Positions 8,298 to 16,894 are shown, counted from the stretch's first letter. The stretch: 64,000 nucleotides of DNA from RUG11690 sp045616665 (GCA_045616665.1 JAZLHE010000029.1:1-64000), one strand, 5' to 3'. Notes: a model not told the origin generated them from the sequence alone. Program-made: numbers and translations.

Positions 8298-8943
8298 ATT
8301 TCGTTAACACCTCTATAGTATATTCATAATCTATTGACAATTTGTTAGCCATTTCTTCCAGCCACCCATTTTCCATAAGCCAATTTTGCAAATCAGTTGA
8401 AGAAAGTGCAATATTGTTCTTAAATACTGCAAAAACGAAATCACACCAGCATCCAAAATCAAAAGAGTTCGTGTTTCCAGTGCTTTTATTGGCCAAATTG
8501 CTAAAATTCAATAATTTCTTAAAAACATCGTCCCCCAAGATTTCTTGCATACTGGAAATATGATTAGAAACAAACACTTGAAGATCAAAGGATGATTCCA
8601 TCGGTTCAATAATTTCCTTATGAAACGTTGTAATTATATGATTATATTCATCACATTCTAAATAGTTATTTATTAATGAAACTATATTGAACAATTCCAT
8701 TCTATGTAGAGAGGGGGACATCCAAAACCACATTACTGCATGTAGTATCTTCTGCCGGAAAGGAATATCAGAAGTCTCAACACACAATATTTCTTTATTT
8801 GTTTCAAGTGTCCCATAAAATTTTTTCTCAAAATCGTTTCGTTTTTTCCAATTATTGATGCCAATTTTAAGTGTCAGATTAGTCTTAAATGCCTCCCATT
8901 CACTTGATTGTACTTCAATTTTTAATTTATTGTATTTATCCAT
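8278..8943 (-). CDS. Unknown protein coupled to PIN-like gene
   Basis: A 221-residue, mostly helical, acidic protein that I do not recognise. It has no signal peptide or membrane segment. Aromatic-rich stretches (HAVMWFWMSPSLHRMELF and FDFGCWCDFVFAVF) suggest a compact helical core. It ends 20 bases inside the next gene, which encodes a PIN-like protein. Such coupling is usual for partners, for example an antitoxin, regulator or specificity subunit. It starts 37 bases after a 120-residue unknown gene. Base composition is low-GC like the neighbouring accessory genes. Confidence 0.55.
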   Translation of the reverse strand: MDKYNKLKIEVQSSEWEAFKTNLTLKIGINNWKKRNDFEKKFYGTLETNKEILCVETSDIPFRQKILHAVMWFWMSPSLHRMELFNIVSLINNYLECDEYNHIITTFHKEIIEPMESSFDLQVFVSNHISSMQEILGDDVFKKLLNFSNLANKSTGNTNSFDFGCWCDFVFAVFKNNIALSSTDLQNWLMENGWLEEMANKLSIDYEYTIEVLTKYEHDRY

Positions 8944-8980
8944 AATAATTTAAAGTCATCAATCATTATAAAAACAAACC

Positions 8981-9343
8981 TCACCTACGAATCAACGATT
9001 TAGAAAATTCAACCGTCCTAAAATCAGAATCAAAGTGGGCTAACAACAACTCTGTAAACCTACCTAAAAGATAACCTTCGTCTGCGGCTTCAATTTTTGC
9101 ATACGAATCCCTATAACAAAATTTTACTCTAACCTTAGTGTTACAAGATGAACATATAAGACGAATATACGCTTTCTCTCTCCATTGATTTGGAATGTGA
9201 ACAATAATTATTTCATTCGGCTTGACAGAATCGTATGTCCACGTTTCTATTTTATTCCCAGACAAGTCTTCGCCTTTTTTCAAACAATTGATTACTTTTG
9301 AAACAAATTTGTGAGCATTGTCAACATAAATAACATAATCCAT
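8981..9343 (-). CDS. Small unknown protein of the MBL/PIN cassette
   Basis: A 120-residue protein of unknown function. It contains a Cys pair in RLICSSCNTKVRVKFCYRD, with a third Cys close by, which hints at a small metal-binding or structural site, and a basic C-terminal tail (SKSLIRR). It lies between the MBL-fold gene (116 bases upstream) and the 221-residue gene (37 bases downstream), all on the same strand. It is probably part of the same cassette. Confidence 0.5.
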   Translation of the reverse strand: MDYVIYVDNAHKFVSKVINCLKKGEDLSGNKIETWTYDSVKPNEIIIVHIPNQWREKAYIRLICSSCNTKVRVKFCYRDSYAKIEAADEGYLLGRFTELLLAHFDSDFRTVEFSKSLIRR

Positions 9344-9459
9344 AATTCTAAAAATTTCACAGACTCCTTACTAATTTCAACATCCCGTGTAAACTTTGCG
9401 GAGTCAATTAAACAAAGTCGAACGGACCTACTGTTCACTGTATTATTCTCATTTTTCTT

Positions 9460-10668
9460 TTAAAAAGGCAAATGCTTATACTCTTCCACTCGCATTGAAT
9501 TCAAATCTTCCGACACGACAATCGGTCTGCATCCCTCCTTCTGGATATTGACCAAGGTATCTACATTGGGATGATGAAATTGATTACGAGAACCTGCCGA
9601 GATATAGCCGACACATCTGTTTTCGTATAATTCACTGCTGAAATTATTTCTTGAACCATGGTGAGGAACTTGAACACCTCGAATGGTTTGCCATAAATTC
9701 ATCTTTTTAAGCGATTGCATAAGTTTATCAACATATTTTTCATTATTTTGGTCAGATTTATTAGGCTCAAAATCACCCGTGTAAAGGAAATTCGGGGAAT
9801 AATTTCTACATAAGCAATCGCAATCCTTTGGGCAAACATTGTGTTTGCATCTGCAGGGTTTTAGGCAATGATGGAACAGATATGGGTCTTCCATTCCAGA
9901 AAAAAGAGTCATCGAATAAGAATTGTGGTCTTTTCCAAAATATTCCACATACGCTTTCTTGCACAGTATCGGATGATTTTTGTAAATGTGCTCAATATCC
10001 TCCAATTTAAAATCTTGGCCATAGTTTGCGGTGTTTTTAAGATAATTATAAAAACTGCCCTGTTGCAAAGGTCTTGCGGGAGAATTAAATGGTATGTACA
10101 GCCATTCATCATATTGAAATATTGTTCCTGAGCTATATGAGTTTTGTAGTTTACCAAATATATTTATGCGCTTATCACTTCGCACAGTCTCTCCTGAACG
10201 TTCATCCCGATTATCATCTTCACTTTTATCAGGAGTGATTTGAACCAATTGAATCTCTTTATTGTTTATTGAACTAATTATACCTTTATAATTCAACAAA
10301 AAATTATTCACAGACGATTTCCCTTTTATCGCACTGATATAATTATATAGCACAGCTTCTAAAATAACATCATCGGTTAATTGTGGCAAAAACAAATATT
10401 TAACCGGTGCATTTTCCAAAAGCCACTCCAATCCATTAATGTGATCTTCGTGCAAGTGAGAAATGAAGACAATTGTTTCACCTTCAAAATTCTTACAAGA
10501 CCGTAAATAGTTCTCCATTTTTGACTTTGCGGTCTTTGTCATATTAAACTTGTTATGAAATCCACCGCAATCATAAACGACGTTGAAAACTTCTCCTCTT
10601 GCATTAGAGAAAGTTTCCGTGTAAAACCCGCCTTGACCTACTGGATGTATAACTCTTGTTAATTCCAT
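9460..10668 (-). CDS. MBL-fold hydrolase with Cys-rich insert
   Basis: A 402-residue metallo-beta-lactamase-fold protein related to the ComEC-type soluble hydrolases. The metal-binding HxHxDH motif is H71-L-H73-E-D75-H76; later ligands are probably D299 (YTGDF) and H336 or H337 (VPHHGSRNN). The start IHPVGQGGFYTETF fits this group. Residues 268-287 hold seven cysteines in a short loop (C268, C272, C274, C279, C283, C285, C287), which looks like a zinc knuckle inserted just before the GDF strand. MBL enzymes of this kind hydrolyse phosphodiesters or nucleotides. It leads a cassette with three unknown proteins and a PIN-like protein, so a role in immunity is likely but unproven. Confidence 0.8.
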   Translation of the reverse strand: MELTRVIHPVGQGGFYTETFSNARGEVFNVVYDCGGFHNKFNMTKTAKSKMENYLRSCKNFEGETIVFISHLHEDHINGLEWLLENAPVKYLFLPQLTDDVILEAVLYNYISAIKGKSSVNNFLLNYKGIISSINNKEIQLVQITPDKSEDDNRDERSGETVRSDKRINIFGKLQNSYSSGTIFQYDEWLYIPFNSPARPLQQGSFYNYLKNTANYGQDFKLEDIEHIYKNHPILCKKAYVEYFGKDHNSYSMTLFSGMEDPYLFHHCLKPCRCKHNVCPKDCDCLCRNYSPNFLYTGDFEPNKSDQNNEKYVDKLMQSLKKMNLWQTIRGVQVPHHGSRNNFSSELYENRCVGYISAGSRNQFHHPNVDTLVNIQKEGCRPIVVSEDLNSMRVEEYKHLPF

Positions 10669-10697
10669 AATTGCATTATTTGTTTATAATTTTAAGG

Positions 10698-10744
10698 CTC
10701 TTCTTTCTCCACTTCCCCAACCGTTTAATTGGAGGGGTGGTGGG
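10698..10744. repeat. Partial copy of the cassette-separating repeat
   Basis: The segment includes CCGTTTAATTGGAGG, the same tail found in the other intergenic copies (for example 14881-14915). The GC-rich hairpin half is missing or badly degraded. It separates the MBL cassette from the ATPase + PD-(D/E)XK-like pair. Confidence 0.5.
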
Positions 10745-10784
10745 TTGTCTATATTAATCTGTCATCTATACTCTCCCCTCCCCC

Positions 10785-11297
10785 TCATTCTACTACAATT
10801 GAGTTTTGTACATACAAACGTACTTTATATTTGTCTCGAAATTGTTCTTCTCGCGTGATAGTACATTGCCTATGGTGTGGAAAGAAACGATTTGAGACAA
10901 AAGCTCTCCGACTATTCCATTGTAAAATATCATGGTTGGATTTGAAAATTTCAATAGTGTTCCCTAATTGCGATATTCCATCATTTATCCATTGTTTCTT
11001 TCGATTCTTTATTTCTCCAAAAACAATCTGTTCGATATCATTCACTGTAAAAATGTAATCGCAAACCGACTCGTCATCCGTGGAATTTTCCTTTTTAATT
11101 TCCACGTTGTGGTCAACTGGGAGAAACCAGATTATCTTATGATTATCATTATATAGAACTACAGAAGTTCGCTGCAGGGAGTTGTCATCAGTCATACGAG
11201 CCATATCACCTTCTCCACCTTCGTCAAAGATGAGCAACAACGCAGCAGCGCTGCGTTCGCTATGCCATTGCTCCGAAAAAAAATCTATCTGTTGCAT
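10785..11297 (-). CDS. PD-(D/E)XK-like effector paired with ATPase
   Basis: A 170-residue protein. Residues 80-110 follow a PD-(D/E)XK nuclease pattern: D80 in VCDYIF, then E95-I-K97 in VFGEIKNRKKQW, then Q110 in DGISQL. In this fold these residues bind the metal and line the cleavage site for DNA or RNA. Its ATG at 11297 overlaps the stop of the ATPase gene by 13 bases, so the two are translationally coupled and probably act as an ATPase sensor plus nuclease effector. I do not recognise a named family. The nuclease call rests on motif order only. Confidence 0.6.
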   Translation of the reverse strand: MQQIDFFSEQWHSERSAAALLLIFDEGGEGDMARMTDDNSLQRTSVVLYNDNHKIIWFLPVDHNVEIKKENSTDDESVCDYIFTVNDIEQIVFGEIKNRKKQWINDGISQLGNTIEIFKSNHDILQWNSRRAFVSNRFFPHHRQCTITREEQFRDKYKVRLYVQNSIVVE

Positions 11298-12505
11298 TGT
11301 TCTTCTATATCTACAAGTTGTTCATAAATGTCACCCACATCCCCCAAGGCAACATTCAGCAAGTTCTCATCGTCAGGCATCCCGTTGTATGTCGGCAGCA
11401 TGGAAATCCTTCCGTCTTCTGTCACTTCGTAAAACACGATGTCTTCAGGTGCCACCATCGCAGTTGCCGGAATCGTATCACACACTTGCTGCTTCTGCTC
11501 AGTTGTAGTCACCTTATCATGAACATCCTTTGCTTTTACACATAACGAGAGGTATGATACCACGTAAGGGCTGTGCGTGGTCAAGACCAGCTGATTGTTT
11601 GGACTGGAATTGTTTATGCGGAGTAAATCGAAAAGGACCGCCCGCTGGGAAGACGGGAACAGGTTCTGCTCCATTTCCTCCACTATGTTTACAAAACGAT
11701 GGTTCTTTCGCAAAGCTGCCAGCTGGCGAAGAAGTATCTTCTTAGTGTCTTGATCTGTTGTGTTATCATTCAGAATATCCTGTACTCTATTTTCAAATCT
11801 ACGGCTTTCCTCTGAACTTTCCTCAGTACGTGTATTATCATCATCCACAGAATTCAGCTTTTTCTGGAGGTTTCGTGAGACCAGAATCAGGGGAACCAAC
11901 GACTGAAAACCGCTGGCCACTTCGGGCATACGAATACGGGCAGCCGAATTCTTAAGCCATGTGATATTGTTCAGTTTGTCGTGAACAACCGCATAACCGT
12001 CAATGGGCAAATCCTCTGAAGACTTGATGGCATTCAAGGCCTTGTAATACTCCATTTGCAGTGTTTGGAGATTTGATGGCAGGTTTTTGATTTTGTCCGC
12101 ATGTTCGATTGCCGTCATAAAGTTGCGTTCTGCCGGCACATACATCACTTGGGGTCTCTCGTACGTTTCTGTTCCAACTTCTTCAACTTTTAGTTCTTGG
12201 TTCACGTATTTAAAATGATATTTGTCGCCAACGAAATCAAGATGCGTTGAAGGTTGGAAGTAATTTTGTATGTTGTGAAAAGCGCAATAGGTTTTGACAA
12301 AGGTTCCCTTTCGAGTAAGTTGCTTAATGGTAAAATCGCCTCGCACCAAAGCCTTTTCAAGCCAGGTGAATTCGGAGAAAAGTTTGGCAATGGTACTTTT
12401 CCCTGTTCCCTGCTTGCCTGTGAAAACGGAGATTTTCCGAGGTTCGACAACCACCGCGTCATCGTTACGAATCGGTCCAAAGTTTTGTATAAGCAATTGA
12501 CTCAT
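11285..12505 (-). CDS. SMC/OLD-type AAA ATPase (first paralogue)
   Basis: A 406-residue ABC-ATPase-like protein of the kind common in antiphage systems. The Walker A is G30-KQGTGKST. The expected Walker B appears as VNIVEEMEQNLFPSSQ, a variant of the usual xxEEPExxLHP. LTTHSPYVVSYL is the H-loop segment. The conserved SGFQSLVPLILV in the middle corresponds to the ABC signature region. It has no long coiled coil. The C-terminus (VGDIYEQLVDIE) resembles that of the ATPase at 19039-20181 (ISEIYQQYNDLE), and the two promoter regions also match, so they are paralogues with different partner genes. Here the partner is the PD-(D/E)XK-like protein. Confidence 0.82.
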   Translation of the reverse strand: MSQLLIQNFGPIRNDDAVVVEPRKISVFTGKQGTGKSTIAKLFSEFTWLEKALVRGDFTIKQLTRKGTFVKTYCAFHNIQNYFQPSTHLDFVGDKYHFKYVNQELKVEEVGTETYERPQVMYVPAERNFMTAIEHADKIKNLPSNLQTLQMEYYKALNAIKSSEDLPIDGYAVVHDKLNNITWLKNSAARIRMPEVASGFQSLVPLILVSRNLQKKLNSVDDDNTRTEESSEESRRFENRVQDILNDNTTDQDTKKILLRQLAALRKNHRFVNIVEEMEQNLFPSSQRAVLFDLLRINNSSPNNQLVLTTHSPYVVSYLSLCVKAKDVHDKVTTTEQKQQVCDTIPATAMVAPEDIVFYEVTEDGRISMLPTYNGMPDDENLLNVALGDVGDIYEQLVDIEEQCNR

Positions 12506-12571
12506 AAGTTACTTTTGCAAAATGATAAGGTTGTTATAAACAAGTTTCCTCACTCTTTACGGAGACAGCGG

Positions 12572-12605
12572 CAAAGGTACAACATTTTCTCATAATATGA
12601 GCAAA
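12572..12605 (-). promoter_or_regulatory. Promoter with palindromic operator
   Basis: On the minus strand TACCTTTG (12572-12579) is a TAnnTTTG -7 box and TTTG (12602-12605) fits the -33 element, 22 bases apart. Between them lies the palindrome CTCATAATATGAG (12589-12601), a good place for a repressor. The same arrangement with one base changed occurs before the ATPase gene at 20181. Confidence 0.6.
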
Positions 12606-12635
12606 AAAACATTAACGCAGTTCTCCCGTTTTTTT

Positions 12636-12705
12636 TCTCCTCCCGCCTCACTTTCCCCGGGGCGGGTTCGGGGTTGCTCTCCATTTATTCGACCGTTTAA
12701 TTGGC
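12636..12705. repeat. Cassette-separating GC-rich repeat, copy 2
   Basis: CCCGCC (12642-12647) pairs with GGCGGG (12661-12666) across a loop that holds CCCCGGGG; then comes TTCGGGGTT and the tail CGACCGTTTAATTGG. It lies between the first ATPase pair and the first Septu-like pair. Confidence 0.75.
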
Positions 12706-12715
12706 GCAAATTATA

Positions 12716-13456
12716 TTATATGGGGTCTGGTGCTCCTACATTACGATTAATGGGTTCGTAGTGATTGTTTGCGTCGAAACAGCAAGTCGCGGTTCCTGGG
12801 AATGCATCTATCAAAGCTTTCCTTACCTCATCATTACCTTGGAACACGGTAAACCATACAGACCAGAATCCTTTTGTTTTTGCGCAATCTATAATTAACG
12901 GAAGAAGCTTCCTTTCATATACTGCCTCATATTTTGATGCAATTTTCCATGCTTCATAACGACCTCTCCACCGAAAATCCATATCTGATGGCCTGTGGTT
13001 CAACGATTGTGGATGCCGGTCTAATTTTACCAACCGCAACAAGTTTTCCGCACGCGTTTTTGAAACACCCGACAACGTGGGGTTCACCTTTACTCTACCT
13101 GTCTGGTCGTAAACAAAACTCATAAAGGTATTGTTTTGATGAGGCCAATGATAATCATCCAGATTCAATGCTGCTTTGGGCTTATCTGAATTGCAAATTC
13201 TACAACCCAATAAAAAGTTGTTCCATTGCGTGATCGGACCTCCAGCATCTTTGGGCTGAATATGTTCAACGGCAATATTACTTTCAATGTTGTATATTTC
13301 ACAATAAGAGCAATAAGTTCCAAGATTGGCTATTAAGGGCAACTTCGCAGTGTGATAGGGACTATAGTCTGTTTGCACAACATGATCAATCTGCTCATTT
13401 TGCGCATTGAAGTAAGATATACTGTCGCCCACATTTTTTTTCACAACCGGTCTCAT
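12716..13456 (-). CDS. HNH endonuclease, PtuB-like
   Basis: A 246-residue HNH nuclease, likely the effector of a Septu-like antiphage pair. The zinc-stabilised core runs C49-x2-C52 (YCSYC), E64-H65 (AVEHIQP), N79/N80 (QWNNF), and C85-x2-C88 (GCRIC). The gene starts inside the stop codon region of the ATPase gene (ATGA overlap at 13453-13456), which indicates coupled translation. In Septu, PtuA is an ATPase and PtuB an HNH nuclease that together block phage growth. The C-terminal half is helical and unassigned. No reverse transcriptase is nearby, so it is not visibly part of a retron. Confidence 0.78.
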   Translation of the reverse strand: MRPVVKKNVGDSISYFNAQNEQIDHVVQTDYSPYHTAKLPLIANLGTYCSYCEIYNIESNIAVEHIQPKDAGGPITQWNNFLLGCRICNSDKPKAALNLDDYHWPHQNNTFMSFVYDQTGRVKVNPTLSGVSKTRAENLLRLVKLDRHPQSLNHRPSDMDFRWRGRYEAWKIASKYEAVYERKLLPLIIDCAKTKGFWSVWFTVFQGNDEVRKALIDAFPGTATCCFDANNHYEPINRNVGAPDPI

Positions 13457-14787
13457 CTTTTGCTTAGTTTAGATTGATACTCCATCCTTACCATAGCCAA
13501 ATATGCGGGATCATCACTATACTCAGCTTCCAAGAGGTCTAATTGTTTCTTCAATTCTTCAACATCTGCGCTTTGCTGATCAACAGCATTAAACAACTGG
13601 CTTGCTTTTTCCACCATTTCATTGAAACGCTTGCTTCGAATATCCTGTTGCAGTCCCATTCGTTCTGCCGTAATGTCCTCTAATCCTTCTCTAAATGGTT
13701 CCCCTGATACATTTACAGCGTCATCGAAACTTATCAGCTGGTTGGCTTCCAGACTTTGGACAATGAAGGGGCTATGGGTGGAAGCAATAAATTGGATCTT
13801 TGGAAAGGCATTTTGCAGGTCTCGTAAAATGTGTCGTTGCCAACGAGGATGAAGATATAGATCTATTTCATCAATCACGACAACACCCGGAGTTTTCTTA
13901 ATAGTATCTGTTCCTAAAAAGCCATTCAGTTCTATGCAGCGATGGGCAATTTCCGATACAATGTTAATCATAGCTTTTAAGCCGTCGCTCATATATGTGT
14001 AGGTGTGTCTCTCAGGTTGTTTTCCGTAAACTGTAACGTACGCCTCAATCTCGTTGTTTGCAAATGTAATCTCCGACAAGGCCGGAATGGCTGTCTGCAA
14101 AGCTTCGAAAAAAGCATCCCAGGTTCCCTCAAACTCTTTTCCGTCCTTAATCGATTGTCTATATCTTTTGAGCCACTCTAACGCACCTTGGAAATCCACT
14201 TCTTGCTGTAAGGCCGACTTGTATGCTTTAGAAACTCGCGTAAGCCGTTCTTTGGATTTCTTTGTAGTTCGATATTGGGCATCGATGCGGTTGGTGCCGA
14301 AAGACAAAACAAGAGGAAAAACCGCATTACTACTAGGCTTTTTCCGTTCGGACTCCATTTCTCGAACTTTATCTATCAATTGTCCAGCACATTGTCGGGT
14401 ATGTGACGTATGTCCTTTTTGAAGCTCCCTATACCATGTGATTTCTTCCAACGGAAAATCCCAGTTTCCATTGTCGTTTTGTTTTGTTGTAACAAAGTCT
14501 GCGACAATATCCAACCGCGTATTTTCATTATTTGGGAAAAAGTCTTTTTTTTCAAGAGAATAACGTAAGAATTGGTCTGTTTGAGAAAAATTCTTTCTAT
14601 ACGCCTTGCCGGTCGGAAGGTCTGATAAGGATTGCAGAAAAGCGCCTAATCCGACTTGAACAGCTTGGAGGAGCGTTGTCTTTCCAGCAGTATTATTCCC
14701 AATCACAACTGTCATTTGTGGATGGAATTTCGTTTCTAAATGTTCAAATCCTCGAAAATTATGTATATCAATACGTTTTATTATCAT
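13453..14787 (-). CDS. AAA ATPase, PtuA-like (first Septu-like pair)
   Basis: A 444-residue SMC/RecF-type ATPase. The start MIIKRIDIHNFRGFEHLETKF is typical. The Walker A is G30-NNTAGKT, the Walker B/D-loop is GVVVIDEIDLYLHPRWQ, and the H-loop lies in QFIASTHSPFIVQSLE. A Lys/Glu-rich stretch lies in the middle. It is immediately followed by the HNH gene with a 4-base overlap, the gene order of Septu (ptuA then ptuB). The ATPase is expected to hold the nuclease inactive until infection alters its nucleotide state. A GC-rich repeat lies just upstream of its start, so no separate promoter is obvious. Confidence 0.8.
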   Translation of the reverse strand: MIIKRIDIHNFRGFEHLETKFHPQMTVVIGNNTAGKTTLLQAVQVGLGAFLQSLSDLPTGKAYRKNFSQTDQFLRYSLEKKDFFPNNENTRLDIVADFVTTKQNDNGNWDFPLEEITWYRELQKGHTSHTRQCAGQLIDKVREMESERKKPSSNAVFPLVLSFGTNRIDAQYRTTKKSKERLTRVSKAYKSALQQEVDFQGALEWLKRYRQSIKDGKEFEGTWDAFFEALQTAIPALSEITFANNEIEAYVTVYGKQPERHTYTYMSDGLKAMINIVSEIAHRCIELNGFLGTDTIKKTPGVVVIDEIDLYLHPRWQRHILRDLQNAFPKIQFIASTHSPFIVQSLEANQLISFDDAVNVSGEPFREGLEDITAERMGLQQDIRSKRFNEMVEKASQLFNAVDQQSADVEELKKQLDLLEAEYSDDPAYLAMVRMEYQSKLSKR

Positions 14788-14827
14788 TGGATGAATTATT
14801 TTCTAAAATAGCGTTATTCTTCTTTCT

Positions 14828-14915
14828 CTCCCGCCTCACTTTCCCCGGGGCGGGTTCGGGGTGTTGCTGAAATTCAGCGTTCTATCTCTCCATTTAACCG
14901 ACCGTCTAATTGGAG
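14828..14915. repeat. Cassette-separating GC-rich repeat, copy 3
   Basis: A full copy: CCCGCC (14830-14835) pairs with GGCGGG (14849-14854) around the palindrome CCCCGGGG (14843-14850). It is followed by the perfect palindrome GCTGAAATTCAGC (14866-14878) and a tail with ATTTAACCGACCGTCTAATT. It separates the two Septu-like pairs. Confidence 0.8.
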
Positions 14916-14929
14916 GAGTGGGTGTATAT

Positions 14930-15550
14930 TTATGTTAATGTTCTTAGTTTCTTGTTCAGATACCATATCAAGATGCCGCAGTATGGTTCGTGTTTCCCGT
15001 TTTGCTTGGCCGCATAATGGTCTCTCGCTTTAATGATTTCGGATTTCTTCCACGTCTTATTATTCAAAGTTGTCACCAAACCAGTTAACACCTCTTTCCT
15101 GTTGTATTGCAATTTGGGATGATTGAGGTTCAACACTTCATTGATTTGCCTATCGTGCATCGGATTTGAAGATTTGATTTCTCCAGAGAAAGTTTTGTAA
15201 GACAATGTATTGATAAAATTGTCGTCAAAAACACTAAAGAATATTTCCTGGTCAGCTTTCTTTTTATCGCAATGGAAATCACCATCTATAGCTCCCGGAC
15301 AACAGATGACCATATTGGAATAATCCATTTCCTTTGTGCCCGTTGTTTGAGGAACGATATGCTCAATCCGTGTCGTTTCGTTACTGTTGGAATCCGTGGT
15401 CGGGATTCGGCGCATGCAATAGGCACAAATATAGCCCTGTTCCTCCAACAAAGAATTTCTCAAATCTTCTGTCGGTTCGTATGTGGCTCCGGGAGTCAGA
15501 CGATGCTCGCGCCACGATTTAGGTTCTTTCCCTTTAGTTATTTTTATCAT
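14930..15550 (-). CDS. HNH endonuclease of TIGR02646 type, PtuB-like
   Basis: A 206-residue HNH protein that starts with MIKITKGKEPKSWREHRLTPG, which is typical of TIGR02646 proteins. Zinc and catalytic residues are C42-x2-C45 (CAYC), E63-H64 (RIEHIVPQ), N79, C83/C84, and a later H93-C94-D-K-K motif. Its ATG overlaps the end of the preceding ATPase gene by 17 bases. TIGR02646 proteins serve as the nuclease partner in Septu-type and retron-Ec78-type ATPase pairs. Its sequence differs clearly from the HNH protein of the neighbouring pair, so the two systems are not recent duplicates. Confidence 0.82.
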   Translation of the reverse strand: MIKITKGKEPKSWREHRLTPGATYEPTEDLRNSLLEEQGYICAYCMRRIPTTDSNSNETTRIEHIVPQTTGTKEMDYSNMVICCPGAIDGDFHCDKKKADQEIFFSVFDDNFINTLSYKTFSGEIKSSNPMHDRQINEVLNLNHPKLQYNRKEVLTGLVTTLNNKTWKKSEIIKARDHYAAKQNGKHEPYCGILIWYLNKKLRTLT

Positions 15551-16877
15551 CGTCTATCATCTGAAAGTTCAACATCATTTCGGCGCGTTCCAAGTCTGGA
15601 AGATAACCCTCTTGAAAGCGCTGTCGCAAAGAGGACAACAATTGCTGCGCATCTTCAATACGTTCTTCATCAATAGAAGCAAATAACCGAGACAACTCTT
15701 CTTGAATTCCTCTATCGCGAGGAACTTGTCCTAAAACCAATTCCGTTATGGTAGAAGCGTCTAGGCCGAACGTGCTAACTTCTGAGAATCCGTATCCTAC
15801 GTCCGAGCTATAATCCAATTTGAAAACCGCATTGTTCTCGTTGTTTTCAATACCAGTCATTACCATAGGAGCGTGAGTGGTCGCAATAAACTGTATTTTC
15901 GGGAAAGCATATCTCAAACTTTGCAGCACCTTGCTTTGCATCGAAGGATGCAGGTGCATATCAATTTCATCAATCAACACGGTTCCCGTCGTATCTGTGA
16001 GCGGATTGAAATTGGGGACATTGTGGTTCAACAGCGCGCATCGAATGGCGATGTCCGTTACAATATTCACCAATCGACGATAACCGTCAGAGAGTTGGGT
16101 GGCTTCAACCTCACGACCATCCGTCAAAATATAATAAATGCTTTTTTGATTGGGACGTATGCTGATATCTTGTATCACATTGCAGCCTTCAGGTCCTAAT
16201 ACATTTTGAATAGCCCTGCGAACAGCATCTATTTCGTGTGTGAGTTTATTCCCTTCCTGTAACACCAACAGTCGTTGTTTCCAATATGGGTAAAATCCAT
16301 CGCCTTCCAAGCATTCATAATACCCGAACGAGTGCTTCTGTTCGTATTTGGTGAATTTTTCTTTATCCAATTTACGAACAGAATGAATATCTTCCGTAGA
16401 AAAACAAGCGAACAACGGCAATGAACAACTGCGCGACATCTCGTTTCCCGCCTGCTGATACAAAGATTTTTGCAATTGGGAAGAATAGTCTTTATATTTT
16501 TTGATGCCGGAGGTCAACGGACGACTGTTCTTTTTTCTACTAACTTTCTTCAATAATAAATCCTCAAAAACAAATTCTTGGCCATTCAGTTGAGATAGCG
16601 TGTCACTGCAAAAAGAAAAAGAAATTTGGAGTGGATTTTCTGACAGCACGTTGCCATCAACTATTTGTTCATGGAAATCAGACATTTCAGGACAAATCCA
16701 TCGGGTGTTTTCATCGCTAAAACCAGCAAAAAAAGAACTCAAAATGTATTTGCATCCTTTCAATACCGATGTTTTACCGCTGGCATTGTCACCGATCAAC
16801 AGATTAATGCCGGGTTTTAACTCCATTGAGAAGTTCTGAAAACACCGGAAGTCTATAAAATGTATGGATTTAATCAT
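15534..16877 (-). CDS. AAA ATPase, PtuA-like (second Septu-like pair)
   Basis: A 447-residue SMC/RecF-type ATPase. The Walker A is G29-DNASGKT, the Walker B region is GTVLIDEIDMHLHPSMQ, and the H-loop is IATTHAPMVMTGIE. TQLSDGYRRLVNIVTDIA is the ABC signature region. It is followed by the TIGR02646 HNH gene with a 17-base overlap. A TAnnTTTG box (16895-16902 on the minus strand) lies close to its start, so the pair probably has its own promoter. The likely role is antiphage defence, with the ATPase controlling the nuclease. Confidence 0.8.
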   Translation of the reverse strand: MIKSIHFIDFRCFQNFSMELKPGINLLIGDNASGKTSVLKGCKYILSSFFAGFSDENTRWICPEMSDFHEQIVDGNVLSENPLQISFSFCSDTLSQLNGQEFVFEDLLLKKVSRKKNSRPLTSGIKKYKDYSSQLQKSLYQQAGNEMSRSCSLPLFACFSTEDIHSVRKLDKEKFTKYEQKHSFGYYECLEGDGFYPYWKQRLLVLQEGNKLTHEIDAVRRAIQNVLGPEGCNVIQDISIRPNQKSIYYILTDGREVEATQLSDGYRRLVNIVTDIAIRCALLNHNVPNFNPLTDTTGTVLIDEIDMHLHPSMQSKVLQSLRYAFPKIQFIATTHAPMVMTGIENNENNAVFKLDYSSDVGYGFSEVSTFGLDASTITELVLGQVPRDRGIQEELSRLFASIDEERIEDAQQLLSSLRQRFQEGYLPDLERAEMMLNFQMIDDDKNN

Positions 16878-16894
16878 ACTATAAAATTTTGCCG

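Noticed and set aside
12716..16877. Retron with Septu effectors
   Set aside because: No reverse transcriptase gene or msr/msd-like structured RNA region was found near either pair.
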